From Scatosoma sp045643825 (GTDB lineage: Bacteria; Bacillota; Clostridia; Christensenellales; Borkfalkiaceae), in NCBI GenBank assembly GCA_045643825.1, contig JAZRFV010000086.1:1-64000 (forward strand): 64,000 bases of DNA, read 5' to 3'. Positions 1 to 8,672 of this stretch are shown piece after piece; the first letter of the stretch is position 1, and every line of letters begins with the position of its first letter. The position numbers were made by a program, and so were the translations under genes. A model generated the notes under the pieces. The model was not told where the DNA came from. It did not search any database and saw only the letters and a list, made by a program, of their open reading frames with translations.

Positions 1-106
1 GTGGAAAAATTTCTCCGTTTTTTCACAAAAGAATGTTTATCCTTTCACAAATTTATGCTAAAATGTGAAAAATAGACGAAAAAATGGTCAAATTCCTTAA
101 CAATTA

Positions 107-135
107 TTGACAAAATTTCGAAAATATATTATAAT
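107..135 (+). promoter_or_regulatory. sigma-A promoter of the MarR/ABC operon
   Basis: TTGACA at 107-112 and TATAAT at 130-135 are separated by exactly 17 nt, a consensus vegetative promoter. It lies 30 nt before the MarR-family start, so the regulator could bind here and control itself and the transporter. Confidence 0.8.
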
Positions 136-164
136 GTAGTAAAATTACCCATAGGAGAAAAACA

Positions 165-674
165 ATGGCGAGCAGAACGAAGGATATCACGATCAACACC
201 CAAGCAATGGGAGAAGACAAATACCTCAACGACGTTTTTACAATGATGAAGTATATGGACAACGTGACGATTTCGGACAGGGCAACCCGTTTTAGCAACA
301 CGGAAATTCGTTTGATTGGTCAAATTTTGGCGTTCCGCTACGTTGGAAAGCGTTTAATTTCTACCCAGCTTGCGAAATTGCTCGGGGTTACTCGTTCGGC
401 TGTGTCGCAAATGGTAAACCATTTGGAGGCGGAGGGGATTCTTCGTCGTGTCCCTGATGAGGTGGATAGAAAAATCGCCTATATCGAGGTCACGGACGAA
501 ATGTTGGAAACGTACAGCGAGGATCTTGCGGTATGCAAAGCCTTCATTGGTAGGGTGGTTAATAAATACGGCGTAGAAAAATTCAACCTCATGGTAGGAT
601 ACTATATCGAGTTCTTCGAACTCCTCAACGAAGAGAAAGAGGGCTTTGTGGCGAAAAGAAAATATAAAAAGTAA
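165..674 (+). CDS. MarR-family winged-helix transcriptional regulator
   Basis: A 169-residue cytoplasmic DNA-binding protein. The middle (about residues 50-110) reads as a MarR winged helix: a helix-turn-helix (LISTQLAKLLGVTRSAVSQ) is followed by recognition-helix and wing segments (LEAEGILRRVPDEVDRKIAY). The flanking helices would form the dimer interface. The ATG is preceded by AGGAG. The gene sits directly in front of an ABC exporter on the same strand, with a weak GGGAG...CTCCC hairpin between them. The usual arrangement is a ligand-responsive repressor of its neighbouring efflux pump. The ligand cannot be deduced. Family assignment is firm; the target is inference from position. Confidence 0.85.
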   Translation: MASRTKDITINTQAMGEDKYLNDVFTMMKYMDNVTISDRATRFSNTEIRLIGQILAFRYVGKRLISTQLAKLLGVTRSAVSQMVNHLEAEGILRRVPDEVDRKIAYIEVTDEMLETYSEDLAVCKAFIGRVVNKYGVEKFNLMVGYYIEFFELLNEEKEGFVAKRKYKK

Positions 675-679
675 CAAAC

Positions 680-712
680 GGGAGGGGGGTATATTCTCCC
701 TGCTTTTTGCGA
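680..712 (+). terminator. weak hairpin between the MarR gene and the ABC exporter gene
   Basis: GGGAG, a G-rich loop and CTCCC are followed by TGCTTTTTG. The stem is only five base pairs and the T-run short, so it probably attenuates rather than stops read-through into the transporter gene at 756. Confidence 0.4.
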
Positions 713-755
713 AATGTTAATTTAGGAAACAAAAACAAGCAATAGAGGGTTAAGT

Positions 756-3521
756 ATGTTGCAGTTAAAGGAAATAAAAAAGGATTATAAGACGGCAGGG
801 CTGACTGTCCAGGCGTTGAAGGGTGTAGATTTACGTTTCCGCAAGAATGAATTTGTCTCCATTCTCGGCCCGTCGGGGTGTGGTAAAACGACCTTGCTGA
901 ACATTATCGGCGGTTTGGATCAATATACTTCGGGCGATTTGGTGATTTGTGGAAAATCCACCAAGGATTACAAGGACCACGATTGGGACGTGTACCGTAA
1001 CCATCGTATCGGTTTCGTATTCCAATCGTACAACCTCATTCCCCATCAATCGGTGCTTGGTAACGTAGAAATTGCCTTGACCATCGCAGGTGTGAGCAAG
1101 GAAGAAAGAAGAAAACGCGCGCAGGAGGCATTGAAGAAGGTCGGGTTAGAAGGCGAAATGCACAAGAAACCCAACCAGCTTTCGGGCGGTCAAATGCAAC
1201 GTGTTGCCATTGCGCGTGCGTTGGTAAATAACCCCGAAATCCTACTCGCAGACGAGCCTACGGGTGCGTTGGATACGGTAACGAGTGTCCAAATCATGGA
1301 TTTGATCCGTGAAATCGCAGGCGAGCGTTTGGTTATCATGGTTACACACAACCCAGAACTCGCGGAGGAATACTCCACCCGTATCGTGCGTTTGCAGGAC
1401 GGCTTGGTGATTTCCGACAGCAACCCTTACAGCGGTGAGGACGGAGAGGTGGCGGATACCTTGCCCGAACCCGTAGCCGATATGGTGGAAATGGACGTGG
1501 TAGAGGTAGAAACGCCCACGGTTTTGGATAAGAAAGCCTTACGCAGGGAAAGAAGGGAAAAGAGAAAAGCCCGTGAAAAGTCCTCGATGAATTTTGGTGC
1601 TTCGCTTGGTTTGAGTGCAAAAAACCTTTTAATGAAAAAGGGCAGGACGGCGGTAACGAGCGTAGCAGGTAGTATCGGTATCATCAGCGTATGCTTGGTG
1701 CTTGCACTTTCCAACGGCTTTAACAACTACATAATGAAAACGGAAGAGGATATGCTTTCCTATTACCCTTTGGAAATCACCGAAACGACCATTGATATAA
1801 TGAGTATTATGGAAGGTATGAATTCCGCAAGCGATATGCCCGACTTGAGCGAGCTTGACAACAAGGCGTACGTAAACTCCTTCTTGACGAACATTGCGCA
1901 GGGTATGACGGTGACAAACAACCTTTCGGACGAATACTTGGCGTACTTGGAGGCAACGGACGAGGCTTGGTATACGGCAATGATGTACGACACGGGGCTC
2001 AACCTTTCCGACAACCTCTTTACCGAGGTGGAAATGAAAGATAACGCCAAGGTGACGTATTCCCTTTCCTCGTTGAAGGCGTATTACACCGAGCTGTTGG
2101 GAAACCAAAAGGAAGAGTATGCGCAGCTTGCAGGGATGGTAAAATATTTGGGCAGCGTATATGGAAAGCTGCCCGGTACGGCGGATATGAGTAAGGATAA
2201 TTTGGGCGAGTACGTGTTGTCACAATACGAAGCGGCAAGCGCGGACAGTCGATTCCCCTCGAAATCCAACGAGGCAATCCTCGTTCTTGGTGCGAACAAC
2301 GACATTACCGACTTAACCCTTGCACAGCTTGGTATTATGGGAGAAAAGCAGTTCTTGGATTTGTTCCCTGAAACCAGCGATGGGACGGAAGCTTCGTCGG
2401 ACGGCTCCTACGAAACCATTCCCTTTGAACAAATTATCGGGAAGAAATATAAGCTTCTTTATAACGATTCGGTATATACGGAAAACGCATTGACGGACGA
2501 ATATATGTATTCGTACGTAGGGCAAAACCCCGAAAAGACGGACGGTATTGAGGTGGAAATCGTCGGCGTATACCGTTTGAAGGAGGGACGCAACTATGGC
2601 TGCTTGAACAGCGGTTTGAACTTGACCGAGCAGTTGTACAGCGAATATCTTGCGGTGAATATGAACTCGAAAATTTCTGCGGCGATTCGTCAGCAAACGG
2701 CGGTAAATACGCAGCTTATAAAGATTTCGCAGGAAATGCAGGAGCTTGCACCCACGCAAGAGAATCCTGTTCCGTCTGCTGAATATCAAGCAAAAATGCA
2801 AGAGATGATGACCTTTATATCCAACCCCGATAATGCAAAATATTTCAAGCGTGCTGCAAAAACCTTGGACAATTACTACATAGAAAGCGATGCAATCGGC
2901 ACGTCGAGATATATCCTCTACGGGGACAGCGCGTTGCGCGCGGTTGGCGGCAAGGATACGGTCAACGGCATTAAGATTTACACGGACAATTTTGAATATA
3001 AAGAATTGCTGTTAGACCGTTTGGATGCCTGGAACGATACTCACGAAAAAGAGGATCAGGTGCGTTACACGGATACGGTCGGGCTTATGATGTCGATGGT
3101 GCAAACGATTTTGAACGCAATCACCTACGTTTTGGTGGCGTTTACCTCGATTTCCCTCGTGGTATCTTCGGTTATGATCGGCATTATCACCTACGTGTCG
3201 GTTGTGGAACGCGTGAAGGAAATCGGTGTATTGCGTTCGCTCGGTGCGAGAAAACGTGATATCAAAAATCTTTTCAATGCGGAAACCTTCATTATCGGTC
3301 TTGCCTCGGGTTTAATCGGTGTCGGCGTCAGCTACGCAATTTGCATCGGGGTAAATGCGTTGCTTGGTTGGTTGACGGGCATTTCTACCTTGGCATCCTT
3401 GCCTATCGGCTCGGCAATTACCATGATTTTGATTAGTATCGGCTTGACCTTAATCAGCGGTTTGATTCCTGCAAACGCGGCGGCGAAGAAGGACCCCGTG
3501 GTTGCTTTGAGAACGGAGTAA
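756..3521 (+). CDS. MacB-like ABC exporter, ATPase fused to FtsX-type permease
   Basis: A 921-residue half-transporter with the ATPase first. Residues 1-225 hold Walker A (GPSGCGKTT), the signature LSGGQMQR and Walker B (ILLADEPTGALD). A charged linker follows. A first membrane helix near residues 295-320 leads into a roughly 430-residue extracytoplasmic domain, then three C-terminal helices with the FtsX feature VVERVKEIGVLRSLGARKRD. This is the MacB/BceAB-like type VII topology, used mechanically to expel peptides, antibiotics or lipoproteins rather than to pump through a pore. No separate permease or periplasmic partner is nearby, which fits a Gram-positive exporter. The upstream MarR protein is its likely regulator. 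Substrate unknown. Confidence 0.88.
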   Translation: MLQLKEIKKDYKTAGLTVQALKGVDLRFRKNEFVSILGPSGCGKTTLLNIIGGLDQYTSGDLVICGKSTKDYKDHDWDVYRNHRIGFVFQSYNLIPHQSVLGNVEIALTIAGVSKEERRKRAQEALKKVGLEGEMHKKPNQLSGGQMQRVAIARALVNNPEILLADEPTGALDTVTSVQIMDLIREIAGERLVIMVTHNPELAEEYSTRIVRLQDGLVISDSNPYSGEDGEVADTLPEPVADMVEMDVVEVETPTVLDKKALRRERREKRKAREKSSMNFGASLGLSAKNLLMKKGRTAVTSVAGSIGIISVCLVLALSNGFNNYIMKTEEDMLSYYPLEITETTIDIMSIMEGMNSASDMPDLSELDNKAYVNSFLTNIAQGMTVTNNLSDEYLAYLEATDEAWYTAMMYDTGLNLSDNLFTEVEMKDNAKVTYSLSSLKAYYTELLGNQKEEYAQLAGMVKYLGSVYGKLPGTADMSKDNLGEYVLSQYEAASADSRFPSKSNEAILVLGANNDITDLTLAQLGIMGEKQFLDLFPETSDGTEASSDGSYETIPFEQIIGKKYKLLYNDSVYTENALTDEYMYSYVGQNPEKTDGIEVEIVGVYRLKEGRNYGCLNSGLNLTEQLYSEYLAVNMNSKISAAIRQQTAVNTQLIKISQEMQELAPTQENPVPSAEYQAKMQEMMTFISNPDNAKYFKRAAKTLDNYYIESDAIGTSRYILYGDSALRAVGGKDTVNGIKIYTDNFEYKELLLDRLDAWNDTHEKEDQVRYTDTVGLMMSMVQTILNAITYVLVAFTSISLVVSSVMIGIITYVSVVERVKEIGVLRSLGARKRDIKNLFNAETFIIGLASGLIGVGVSYAICIGVNALLGWLTGISTLASLPIGSAITMILISIGLTLISGLIPANAAAKKDPVVALRTE

Positions 3522-3537
3522 TTCTTGCCTAAAACCT

Positions 3538-3557
3538 CATTCAACGCATACCTGGTA
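3538..3557 (-). repeat. dispersed 20-nt repeat, TATGCGTTGAATG type
   Basis: The minus strand reads TACCAGGTATGCGTTGAATG, identical over 20 nt to the copy at 28621-28640. Together with the following bases it makes an inverted repeat (CAACGCATA, loop, TATGTGTTG) just after the ABC exporter gene. It is one of 12 near-complete copies in this window. Confidence 0.75.
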
Positions 3558-3595
3558 TGTGTTGATGTGAAAAATTGAATAGATACTGTATAATT

Positions 3596-3628
3596 CCCTC
3601 CTGCTTACGCATACTGCTTGCAGGAGGG
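3596..3628 (+). promoter_or_regulatory. hairpin enclosing the Shine-Dalgarno of the DUF378 gene
   Basis: CCCTCCTGC (3596-3604) is perfectly complementary to GCAGGAGGG (3620-3628). The 3' arm contains the AGGAGGG ribosome binding site for the ATG at 3638, so folding would hide it. There is no T-run after the hairpin, which argues against a plain terminator. Confidence 0.5.
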
Positions 3629-3637
3629 AAAAATTTT

Positions 3638-3865
3638 ATGCGTATTGCAAATATTATTGCCTATATTTTGGTTATTGTCGGTGCAATCAATTGGGGTTTG
3701 TTTGGGTTATTCGACTTCAATTTGGTTTCCACAGTCTTTTCGGGTGCGCGTACGGCAGGCTCGGTAATCGTTTACACGGTGATTGCCATCGCGGCGCTTT
3801 GGTTGATTCTTTCGCCCTTTATCACGGGTGGTGTGCTTTGGTTGAAGAATAGGCGCGCAGAATAA
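3638..3865 (+). CDS. DUF378 family small membrane protein
   Basis: A 75-residue protein with two hydrophobic helices (about residues 4-24 and 43-65). The N-terminus, IANIIAYILVIVGAINWGL, is the hallmark of DUF378 (YuzA-like) proteins, including the conserved GAINWGL. I chose the ATG at 3638 over the longer frame from 3575 because it follows a perfect AGGAGGG at 9 nt and matches the family N-terminus. The family has no established function. The gene stands alone between two hairpins. Confidence 0.8.
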   Translation: MRIANIIAYILVIVGAINWGLFGLFDFNLVSTVFSGARTAGSVIVYTVIAIAALWLILSPFITGGVLWLKNRRAE

Positions 3866-3867
3866 CA

Positions 3868-3908
3868 AAAAAACGGACTTCTTCCGAGGGGAGAAGTCCG
3901 TTTTTGTT
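3868..3908. terminator. bidirectional intrinsic terminator
   Basis: AACGGACTTCT and AGAAGTCCGTT form an 11-bp stem flanked by A-runs on the left and T-runs on the right. It can end both the DUF378 transcript and the converging minus-strand gene at 3919. Confidence 0.85.
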
Positions 3909-3918
3909 TGCCTATAAA

Positions 3919-5394
3919 TTAGTTGTCTTTTGCGTTGATAAGTACGGGGGAAACAGCCGCAAAGCGTTTTACCGATTCCACAGCGTTTTGGCAAAGGCGC
4001 TTGGTCTTGTAATGTTCGCCAAGGCAAAGTAATTGACCGTTGCTGTTCAAAAGCTTGTAGATGTAATCGCCACGCTTCGTCAATACGATACGGAAATTGC
4101 CCTTTGCAATGTTGTTCTTGTGCGTTTCGATACCGTTTACCGCACCGATGTGGGTGGTGTATTCTTCACTGCAAAGCAAACGTTCGTTGTTGTTTGCGAA
4201 GAGTTCAAAGTTGTAAACCTTTTCGCCGTCCGAAATTTCGGTGCAGTTGATTACCCACTTACCGGTGGTGCCGTTTTTAGGCAGTTCCACAGGGGTGTCC
4301 TTTTCTTCTTCCATAGGTACCTTAACCACTTGGTCTTGGATGTTTTCGTCGATAATCGCCGTTTCCGCAAAACGCTTCGCGGATGCAATTGCCGATTCGC
4401 AACGTGCCTTGGTGGGGTAGCCTTCGCCCATGCAAAGCAACATATTTTTACCGTTCAACAGCTTGAAGATGAATTCCCCACGCTTGGAAATCGTGATACG
4501 GAAATTGCCTTTTGCGATGTTGTTCTTGTGCGTTTGGATACCACGGATAGCGCCGTTATAGGTGGTGTATTCTTCACTCGTGAGCAATCTTTCGCCGTTG
4601 GAAGCGTGGAGCTCGAAGAAAAACATTTCTTCTTCCGCATTGTCTTCCGTGATCAAACGGCAAATCACCCACTTGCCCTTATATCTTGCTTCTTGGTCAA
4701 CACCGTCTTCTTCGTAGAAATTAAGGTCGGTGTTCGCATCCTTAAATTCGTCGTGTAAGGATACAGGCTTCGTTTCCGTCGTAGCCATTTCTTCCACGAT
4801 AGGGGTAGGTTCAGCTACGGGTTCTATAACGGGTGCAGGGGTAGGCTCTTCCTTCGCCTTAACCTCAACCTTTGCCTTCTTGGGTGCTGCGGATTTTTCT
4901 TCCTTAACAGCAGGGGCTTCCACAACGGGGGCTTCTTTCTTCACGATAGGGGTTTCTACGGTTGCAGGTTTTTCTTCTACCTTCTTTTCTACGGGGGCAA
5001 CTACGGGTGCGGGCGCAGGTTTTTCTTCAACCTTTTTCGCTGCCGCGGGTTGTGCCACAGGCGTAGCCTTCGTTTCCACAGGTTTTACCTCAACCGTTTC
5101 TTCCGTTGCTACGGTTTTTGCTTTCTTTGCTTTCTTCGCTGCCTTTTTAGCAAGCTTCTTTGCCTTCTTCGCCGCTTTCTTTGCCTTTCTCTTCTTACGA
5201 CCTGCTATTGCAAGGATAATAATGAGCAGAAGCAACGCACCTGCAACGCCGCCTGCGATGTAGAGGTGGGTAGGATTTGCCGTGAAATACTCAACGGCTT
5301 TGTCATAATACTCTTTGCAAAAATCCATTGCAATGGTGAAATATTCTTTGCAAAAAGCGAGTGCGGTATTCATGATTTCTTGCACTTTTCCCAT
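3919..5394 (-). CDS. membrane-anchored protein with two tandem DUF1508 (YegP-like) domains
   Basis: A 491-residue protein in four parts. Residues 1-40 are an amphipathic segment with repeated Phe-Cys-Lys-Glu-Tyr. Residues 44-66 are a membrane helix (GVAGALLLLIIILAIA). Next comes a lysine/alanine block (KKAKK repeats, about 67-95) and a long Pro/Glu/Lys/Val linker to about residue 235. The last 250 residues hold two copies of a DUF1508-like domain, sharing HKNNIAKGNFRI, ERLL.SEEYTT and a RGxxIxKLLN strand. YegP-type domains are small beta-rich modules of unsettled function. The positive block after the helix puts the linker and domains in the cytoplasm. It is transcribed alone; AAGGAG lies 10 nt before the ATG. 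Confidence 0.75.
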   Translation of the reverse strand: MGKVQEIMNTALAFCKEYFTIAMDFCKEYYDKAVEYFTANPTHLYIAGGVAGALLLLIIILAIAGRKKRKAKKAAKKAKKLAKKAAKKAKKAKTVATEETVEVKPVETKATPVAQPAAAKKVEEKPAPAPVVAPVEKKVEEKPATVETPIVKKEAPVVEAPAVKEEKSAAPKKAKVEVKAKEEPTPAPVIEPVAEPTPIVEEMATTETKPVSLHDEFKDANTDLNFYEEDGVDQEARYKGKWVICRLITEDNAEEEMFFFELHASNGERLLTSEEYTTYNGAIRGIQTHKNNIAKGNFRITISKRGEFIFKLLNGKNMLLCMGEGYPTKARCESAIASAKRFAETAIIDENIQDQVVKVPMEEEKDTPVELPKNGTTGKWVINCTEISDGEKVYNFELFANNNERLLCSEEYTTHIGAVNGIETHKNNIAKGNFRIVLTKRGDYIYKLLNSNGQLLCLGEHYKTKRLCQNAVESVKRFAAVSPVLINAKDN

Positions 5395-5536
5395 TTTTTC
5401 ATAACTCCTTTTTGGTTTTCTTTCGAAAATTTTATATATAAATATATAAAAAACTTTTGTATGGGACTATTTTAATATAAAAAAGTAAAAATGTCAACAA
5501 TGCAAGGAAAATTTTTTCACCAATTTTCTAAAAAAA

Positions 5537-5565
5537 TTGACTTTCTTTGAAAAATACAGTAAAAT
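5537..5565 (+). promoter_or_regulatory. sigma-A promoter giving a probable leaderless mRNA
   Basis: TTGACT (5537-5542), 17 nt, then TAAAAT (5560-5565). Only six bases (AGAGGT) separate the -10 box from the ATG at 5572, so transcription should start at or next to the initiation codon. Confidence 0.7.
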
Positions 5566-5571
5566 AGAGGT

Positions 5572-6780
5572 ATGGAACGTATAAAAGTGGCCATTATAGG
5601 CGGCGGGGCATCGGGTTTATTTCTCGCGACCGCATTACAAAACAATAAAAAGACCGTCCTGCTTGAACGAGGCGATCGTGTGGGAAGAAAACTTTCCGCA
5701 ACGGGCAACGGGCAGGGCAACATCACCAACCTCGCTGCGGAAAACAGCGAGTATTTTGCCGTGTCGGGCAAGAGCGAGTGCGCGGAGGCGTTGATAAAGA
5801 CGGCAGGCGTGGAGGATTTGTACGGTTATTTTCAATCCCTCGGCGTGGTGCTTTCGGCGGATGAAAGGGGTAGAGTGTACCCCGCGAGTAAGCAAGCCTC
5901 TGCATTGACGGATGCCTTGCGTTTCCACGCGGCGCAAAAAGGGTTGGATATCCGCCTTTCTATGCGCGTTTACGATATAGAAAAAACGAAAGGCGGCTTT
6001 ATAGTATATGCGGAGAGCGGTACGGAGGGTGACAAAATCTCCTTCTTTGCGGAAAAGGTGGTGCTTTGCGTAGGCGGTAAAGCGGCGAAGAATTTCGGTA
6101 CGGACGGCAACGGTTATACCTTGGCGAAAAAGCTCGGGCATACGGTGACGGCATTGTATCCTTCGTTGGTGCAATTAAAGACGGACGTTACCCATACGAA
6201 GACCTTGAAGGGGATTCGTATCAATGACGGGGGCTTGACGGCGGTTGCTTCCGATGGCGCTAAACATACCCTGCAAGGGGATATCATTTTCACCGATTAC
6301 GGCGTATCGGGGGATGCGGTGTTCCGCATATCGGCGTTTATTGCGGACAAAATCGACGGCGGCGTTACGCTGTCTATCGACCTCTTGCCCGAGATTACCG
6401 AGGAGGAAATTTTCAAAGCTTTGCAGGTAAAACGTGGAGCCTTCCCCGACCTAAACGAAACGGAGCTTTTGTTCGGGATTGTCAACAATCAGGTAGGCAG
6501 GGCTGTGATGAAACGTGCGAAAGGGAATTTACGCGCGGCGGCAAAGCTGGTAAAATTCTTTGATTTGACTGTCACGGGGAGCCTTGGTTTCGATTATGCC
6601 CAGGTGACGAAAGGGGGGATCCCTCTTGCCGAAGTGACGGAAGATTTAGAGAGTCGTTTTGCAAAGGGTTTGTATTTTGCAGGTGAAATTTTGGACGTAG
6701 ACGGACAATGCGGTGGCTTTAACCTGCAATGGGCGTACTCGTCGGCGATGCGTGTTGCAAACGCCTTGGAGGAAGTATGA
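5572..6780 (+). CDS. BaiN/HI0933-family flavoprotein oxidoreductase
   Basis: A 402-residue FAD protein. The N-terminal dinucleotide motif is IIGGGASGLFLATAL, followed by LLERGDRVGRKLSATGNGQGN, the GRKxxxTGxGxxN signature of the HI0933/BaiN family. The C-terminal FAD segment reads GLYFAGEILDVDGQCGGFNLQWA. Family members include the bile-acid 7-dehydroxylation reductase BaiN, but most have no known substrate, so no specific reaction is assigned. The gene overlaps the next FAD oxidoreductase by four bases (ATGA), so the two are translationally coupled. Confidence 0.88.
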   Translation: MERIKVAIIGGGASGLFLATALQNNKKTVLLERGDRVGRKLSATGNGQGNITNLAAENSEYFAVSGKSECAEALIKTAGVEDLYGYFQSLGVVLSADERGRVYPASKQASALTDALRFHAAQKGLDIRLSMRVYDIEKTKGGFIVYAESGTEGDKISFFAEKVVLCVGGKAAKNFGTDGNGYTLAKKLGHTVTALYPSLVQLKTDVTHTKTLKGIRINDGGLTAVASDGAKHTLQGDIIFTDYGVSGDAVFRISAFIADKIDGGVTLSIDLLPEITEEEIFKALQVKRGAFPDLNETELLFGIVNNQVGRAVMKRAKGNLRAAAKLVKFFDLTVTGSLGFDYAQVTKGGIPLAEVTEDLESRFAKGLYFAGEILDVDGQCGGFNLQWAYSSAMRVANALEEV

Positions 6781-8354
6781 ACGTCCAAACTTTATCGGAT
6801 ATCAAGCTCGCCATCGGGAAGGACGAGAAGGAGCTTGTGAAACTTGCGGAAAAGAAATGCGGCGGCAAGGTGGGGTATTTTGCGATCAAGAAAAAATCTC
6901 TCGATGCGCGAGACAAAGGGAATATCCGCTACGTTTATACCATTGAATTTTCCAAACAGCCTCAACCCAAGCCCCGGCGCGTGTTTGAAAAGGTGAAAAT
7001 GCAACCCGACAAGCCCGTTTTGGTGGTGGGTAGCGGTCCCGCAGGGCTTTTTTGTGCCATTCGTTTACTCGATCACGGCATTTTGCCTATCGTCGTGGAG
7101 CGTGGCGGTACGGTTGAGGAGCGTGAAAAACGCATCAATGCCTTTGTGGAATATAAGACCTTGGATACCAACACCAACGTGCAATTTGGCGAGGGTGGGG
7201 CAGGTACCTTCTCGGACGGGAAACTGAATACCCAAACCCACAGTTCCTTAAACCGTGAGGTGTTAGAGCTGTTCGTTCGCTTTGGTGCACCCGAAGAAAT
7301 TTTGTGGTTGGCAAAGCCGCATATCGGTAGCGACCGTTTGAAAACGGTGGTGAAGAATATGCGCCAATACATTCTTGCCCAAGGCGGTAAAGTGTTGTTC
7401 AATACCCGTCTGGAAGAGATTTATATTAAGAACGGCAGGGTGGACGAGGTGTCCATTCGCACCCTCAACAAAGACATGGTATGCGCAAATACAGGTGAAG
7501 GGGTGGAAAAACTACCTGTTTCGGCGGTGGTTTTGGCAATCGGCCACAGCGCACGCGATACTTTTGAAATGCTGTATAAAAAGCGCGTACCCATGAGACA
7601 AAAGGATTTCGCGGTAGGGGTGCGTATCGAACATTTGCAATCGAGCGTAGGGTTCGCGCAATACGGCAAAGCCTACGCCTCGTTGCCTGCGGCGGATTAT
7701 AAACTCGTGTCCCACGCCTCTGATCGCGCGGTATTCACCTTCTGTATGTGTCCGGGTGGGTTCGTTATGCCCGCGGCGAGTGAGGAATGCGGCGTGGTTG
7801 TCAACGGTATGAGTAACTATGCCCGTAATGAAAGAAACGCCAACAGCGCCTTGATTGCGCAGGTAACCCGTGCGGACTTTGGCGATGATTCCCCCTTGGC
7901 GGGTGTAGAGTTCCAAAGAAAATTAGAAAGGGCAGCTTTTCAAGCAGGGGGTGGCTCTTATGCCGCGCCCGTACAGCTCGTGGGGGACTTCTTACAGGAT
8001 AAGGTAAGCAATCGTTTCGGCGAGGTAACCCCTACCTACAGCGCAGGCACGGAGTTTGCGGATTTGCGTTCGGTGTTGCCTCCCCCCGTGATTGGCGCAT
8101 TGAAATCTGCCATCGTGGATATGGATAGAAAATTGAAGGGCTTTGCTTGTCCCGATGCGGTGTTGACGGCGGTGGAAAGCCGTACCAGCTCCCCCTTGCG
8201 TATCGAACGGGACGAGAGCATGCAATCCATCGGCGTTTTGGGTTTGTACCCTTGCGGTGAAGGGGCCGGCTATGCGGGTGGTATCACCTCTTCGGCGGCG
8301 GACGGTTTGCGCGTGGCAACGGCGCTCTTTCAAAATTTGTCCGAAAATGCGTAA
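6777..8354 (+). CDS. FAD-dependent oxidoreductase (COG2509-like)
   Basis: A 525-residue protein. An N-terminal domain of about 75 residues carries a basic strand-rich fold typical of these dehydrogenases. It is followed by the FAD motif VLVVGSGPAGLFCAIRL, VVERGGTVEERE, and the conserved QFGEGGAGTFSDGKLNT. The end has GEGAGYAGGITSSAADGLRVA. This matches the uncharacterised NAD(FAD)-utilising dehydrogenases of COG2509. I took the ATG at 6777, which overlaps the upstream stop, rather than the extension from 6729. Coupling to the BaiN-like gene suggests a shared redox role, but the substrate is unknown. Confidence 0.87.
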   Translation: MNVQTLSDIKLAIGKDEKELVKLAEKKCGGKVGYFAIKKKSLDARDKGNIRYVYTIEFSKQPQPKPRRVFEKVKMQPDKPVLVVGSGPAGLFCAIRLLDHGILPIVVERGGTVEEREKRINAFVEYKTLDTNTNVQFGEGGAGTFSDGKLNTQTHSSLNREVLELFVRFGAPEEILWLAKPHIGSDRLKTVVKNMRQYILAQGGKVLFNTRLEEIYIKNGRVDEVSIRTLNKDMVCANTGEGVEKLPVSAVVLAIGHSARDTFEMLYKKRVPMRQKDFAVGVRIEHLQSSVGFAQYGKAYASLPAADYKLVSHASDRAVFTFCMCPGGFVMPAASEECGVVVNGMSNYARNERNANSALIAQVTRADFGDDSPLAGVEFQRKLERAAFQAGGGSYAAPVQLVGDFLQDKVSNRFGEVTPTYSAGTEFADLRSVLPPPVIGALKSAIVDMDRKLKGFACPDAVLTAVESRTSSPLRIERDESMQSIGVLGLYPCGEGAGYAGGITSSAADGLRVATALFQNLSENA

Positions 8355-8460
8355 CTTTTTGCAAAGTAAATGCGCTTGTCAAAAAATTGATAGTGAGTAT
8401 ATAACAAATTTAAATACATTTCGTGTTGATAAAGCACAAAAAATGATAATTAGTATAATA

Positions 8461-8504
8461 TTTCACCAAATTATCACAAAACTATCACATAGTTTTCACA
8501 ATTG
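8461..8504 (+). repeat. four helically phased 11-bp direct repeats
   Basis: TTTCAC or TATCAC begins at 8461, 8472, 8483 and 8494, exactly 11 bp apart. A TATAAT at 8454-8459 lies immediately upstream, so the repeats would cover the start of the RNA transcript. Within them AAAACTAT/ATAGTTTT (8478-8496) is also a perfect inverted repeat. The layout looks like an operator for a protein that binds one face of the helix. Confidence 0.5.
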
Positions 8505-8672
8505 AGGAATAGAATGAAGTGCGTAGAGGGTAAGGCCCTCGTTTGATTGCGCGGTGAAGTTTGTCGGACGAAGAAGATCGGAAAAGGTCTGACGCCGCGT
8601 CTTGTAGAGAGTTACAGGGAAAATGATGAACCGACTATACTAAAAACTTTTTTCATATTCTCTCACTAAAGG
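8505..8672 (+). ncRNA. candidate structured non-coding RNA, family not recognised
   Basis: No convincing ORF lies between the oxidoreductase and the dipeptidase, yet the sequence is rich in helices. GAGGG/CCCTC forms a hairpin nested inside GTGCG/TGCGC; GTCGGAC pairs with GTCTGAC; CGCGGTG pairs with CGCCGCG around it. The region is followed by a strong terminator. I do not recognise tmRNA, 6S, SRP, RNase P, T-box or a common riboswitch signature. Because it ends in a terminator facing a converging gene, it cannot be a leader of that gene and is more likely a stand-alone RNA. Confidence 0.5.

Noticed and set aside
3596..3628. Intrinsic terminator
   Set aside because: The hairpin is followed by AAAAATTTT and overlaps a ribosome binding site and start at correct spacing.
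4033..5263. Plus-strand frames opposite the DUF1508 protein
   Set aside because: Products are Phe/Val-rich shadows of Lys/Glu/Pro-rich coding sequence with no ribosome binding site.
7199..7212. Copy of the dispersed repeat in the COG2509 gene
   Set aside because: Match is limited to GGGGCAGGTAC and codes a conserved glycine-rich motif.
8461..8504. Replication origin with DnaA boxes
   Set aside because: TTATCACAA differs from TTATCCACA, there is no dnaA/dnaN neighbour and no AT-rich unwinding element beyond the usual.
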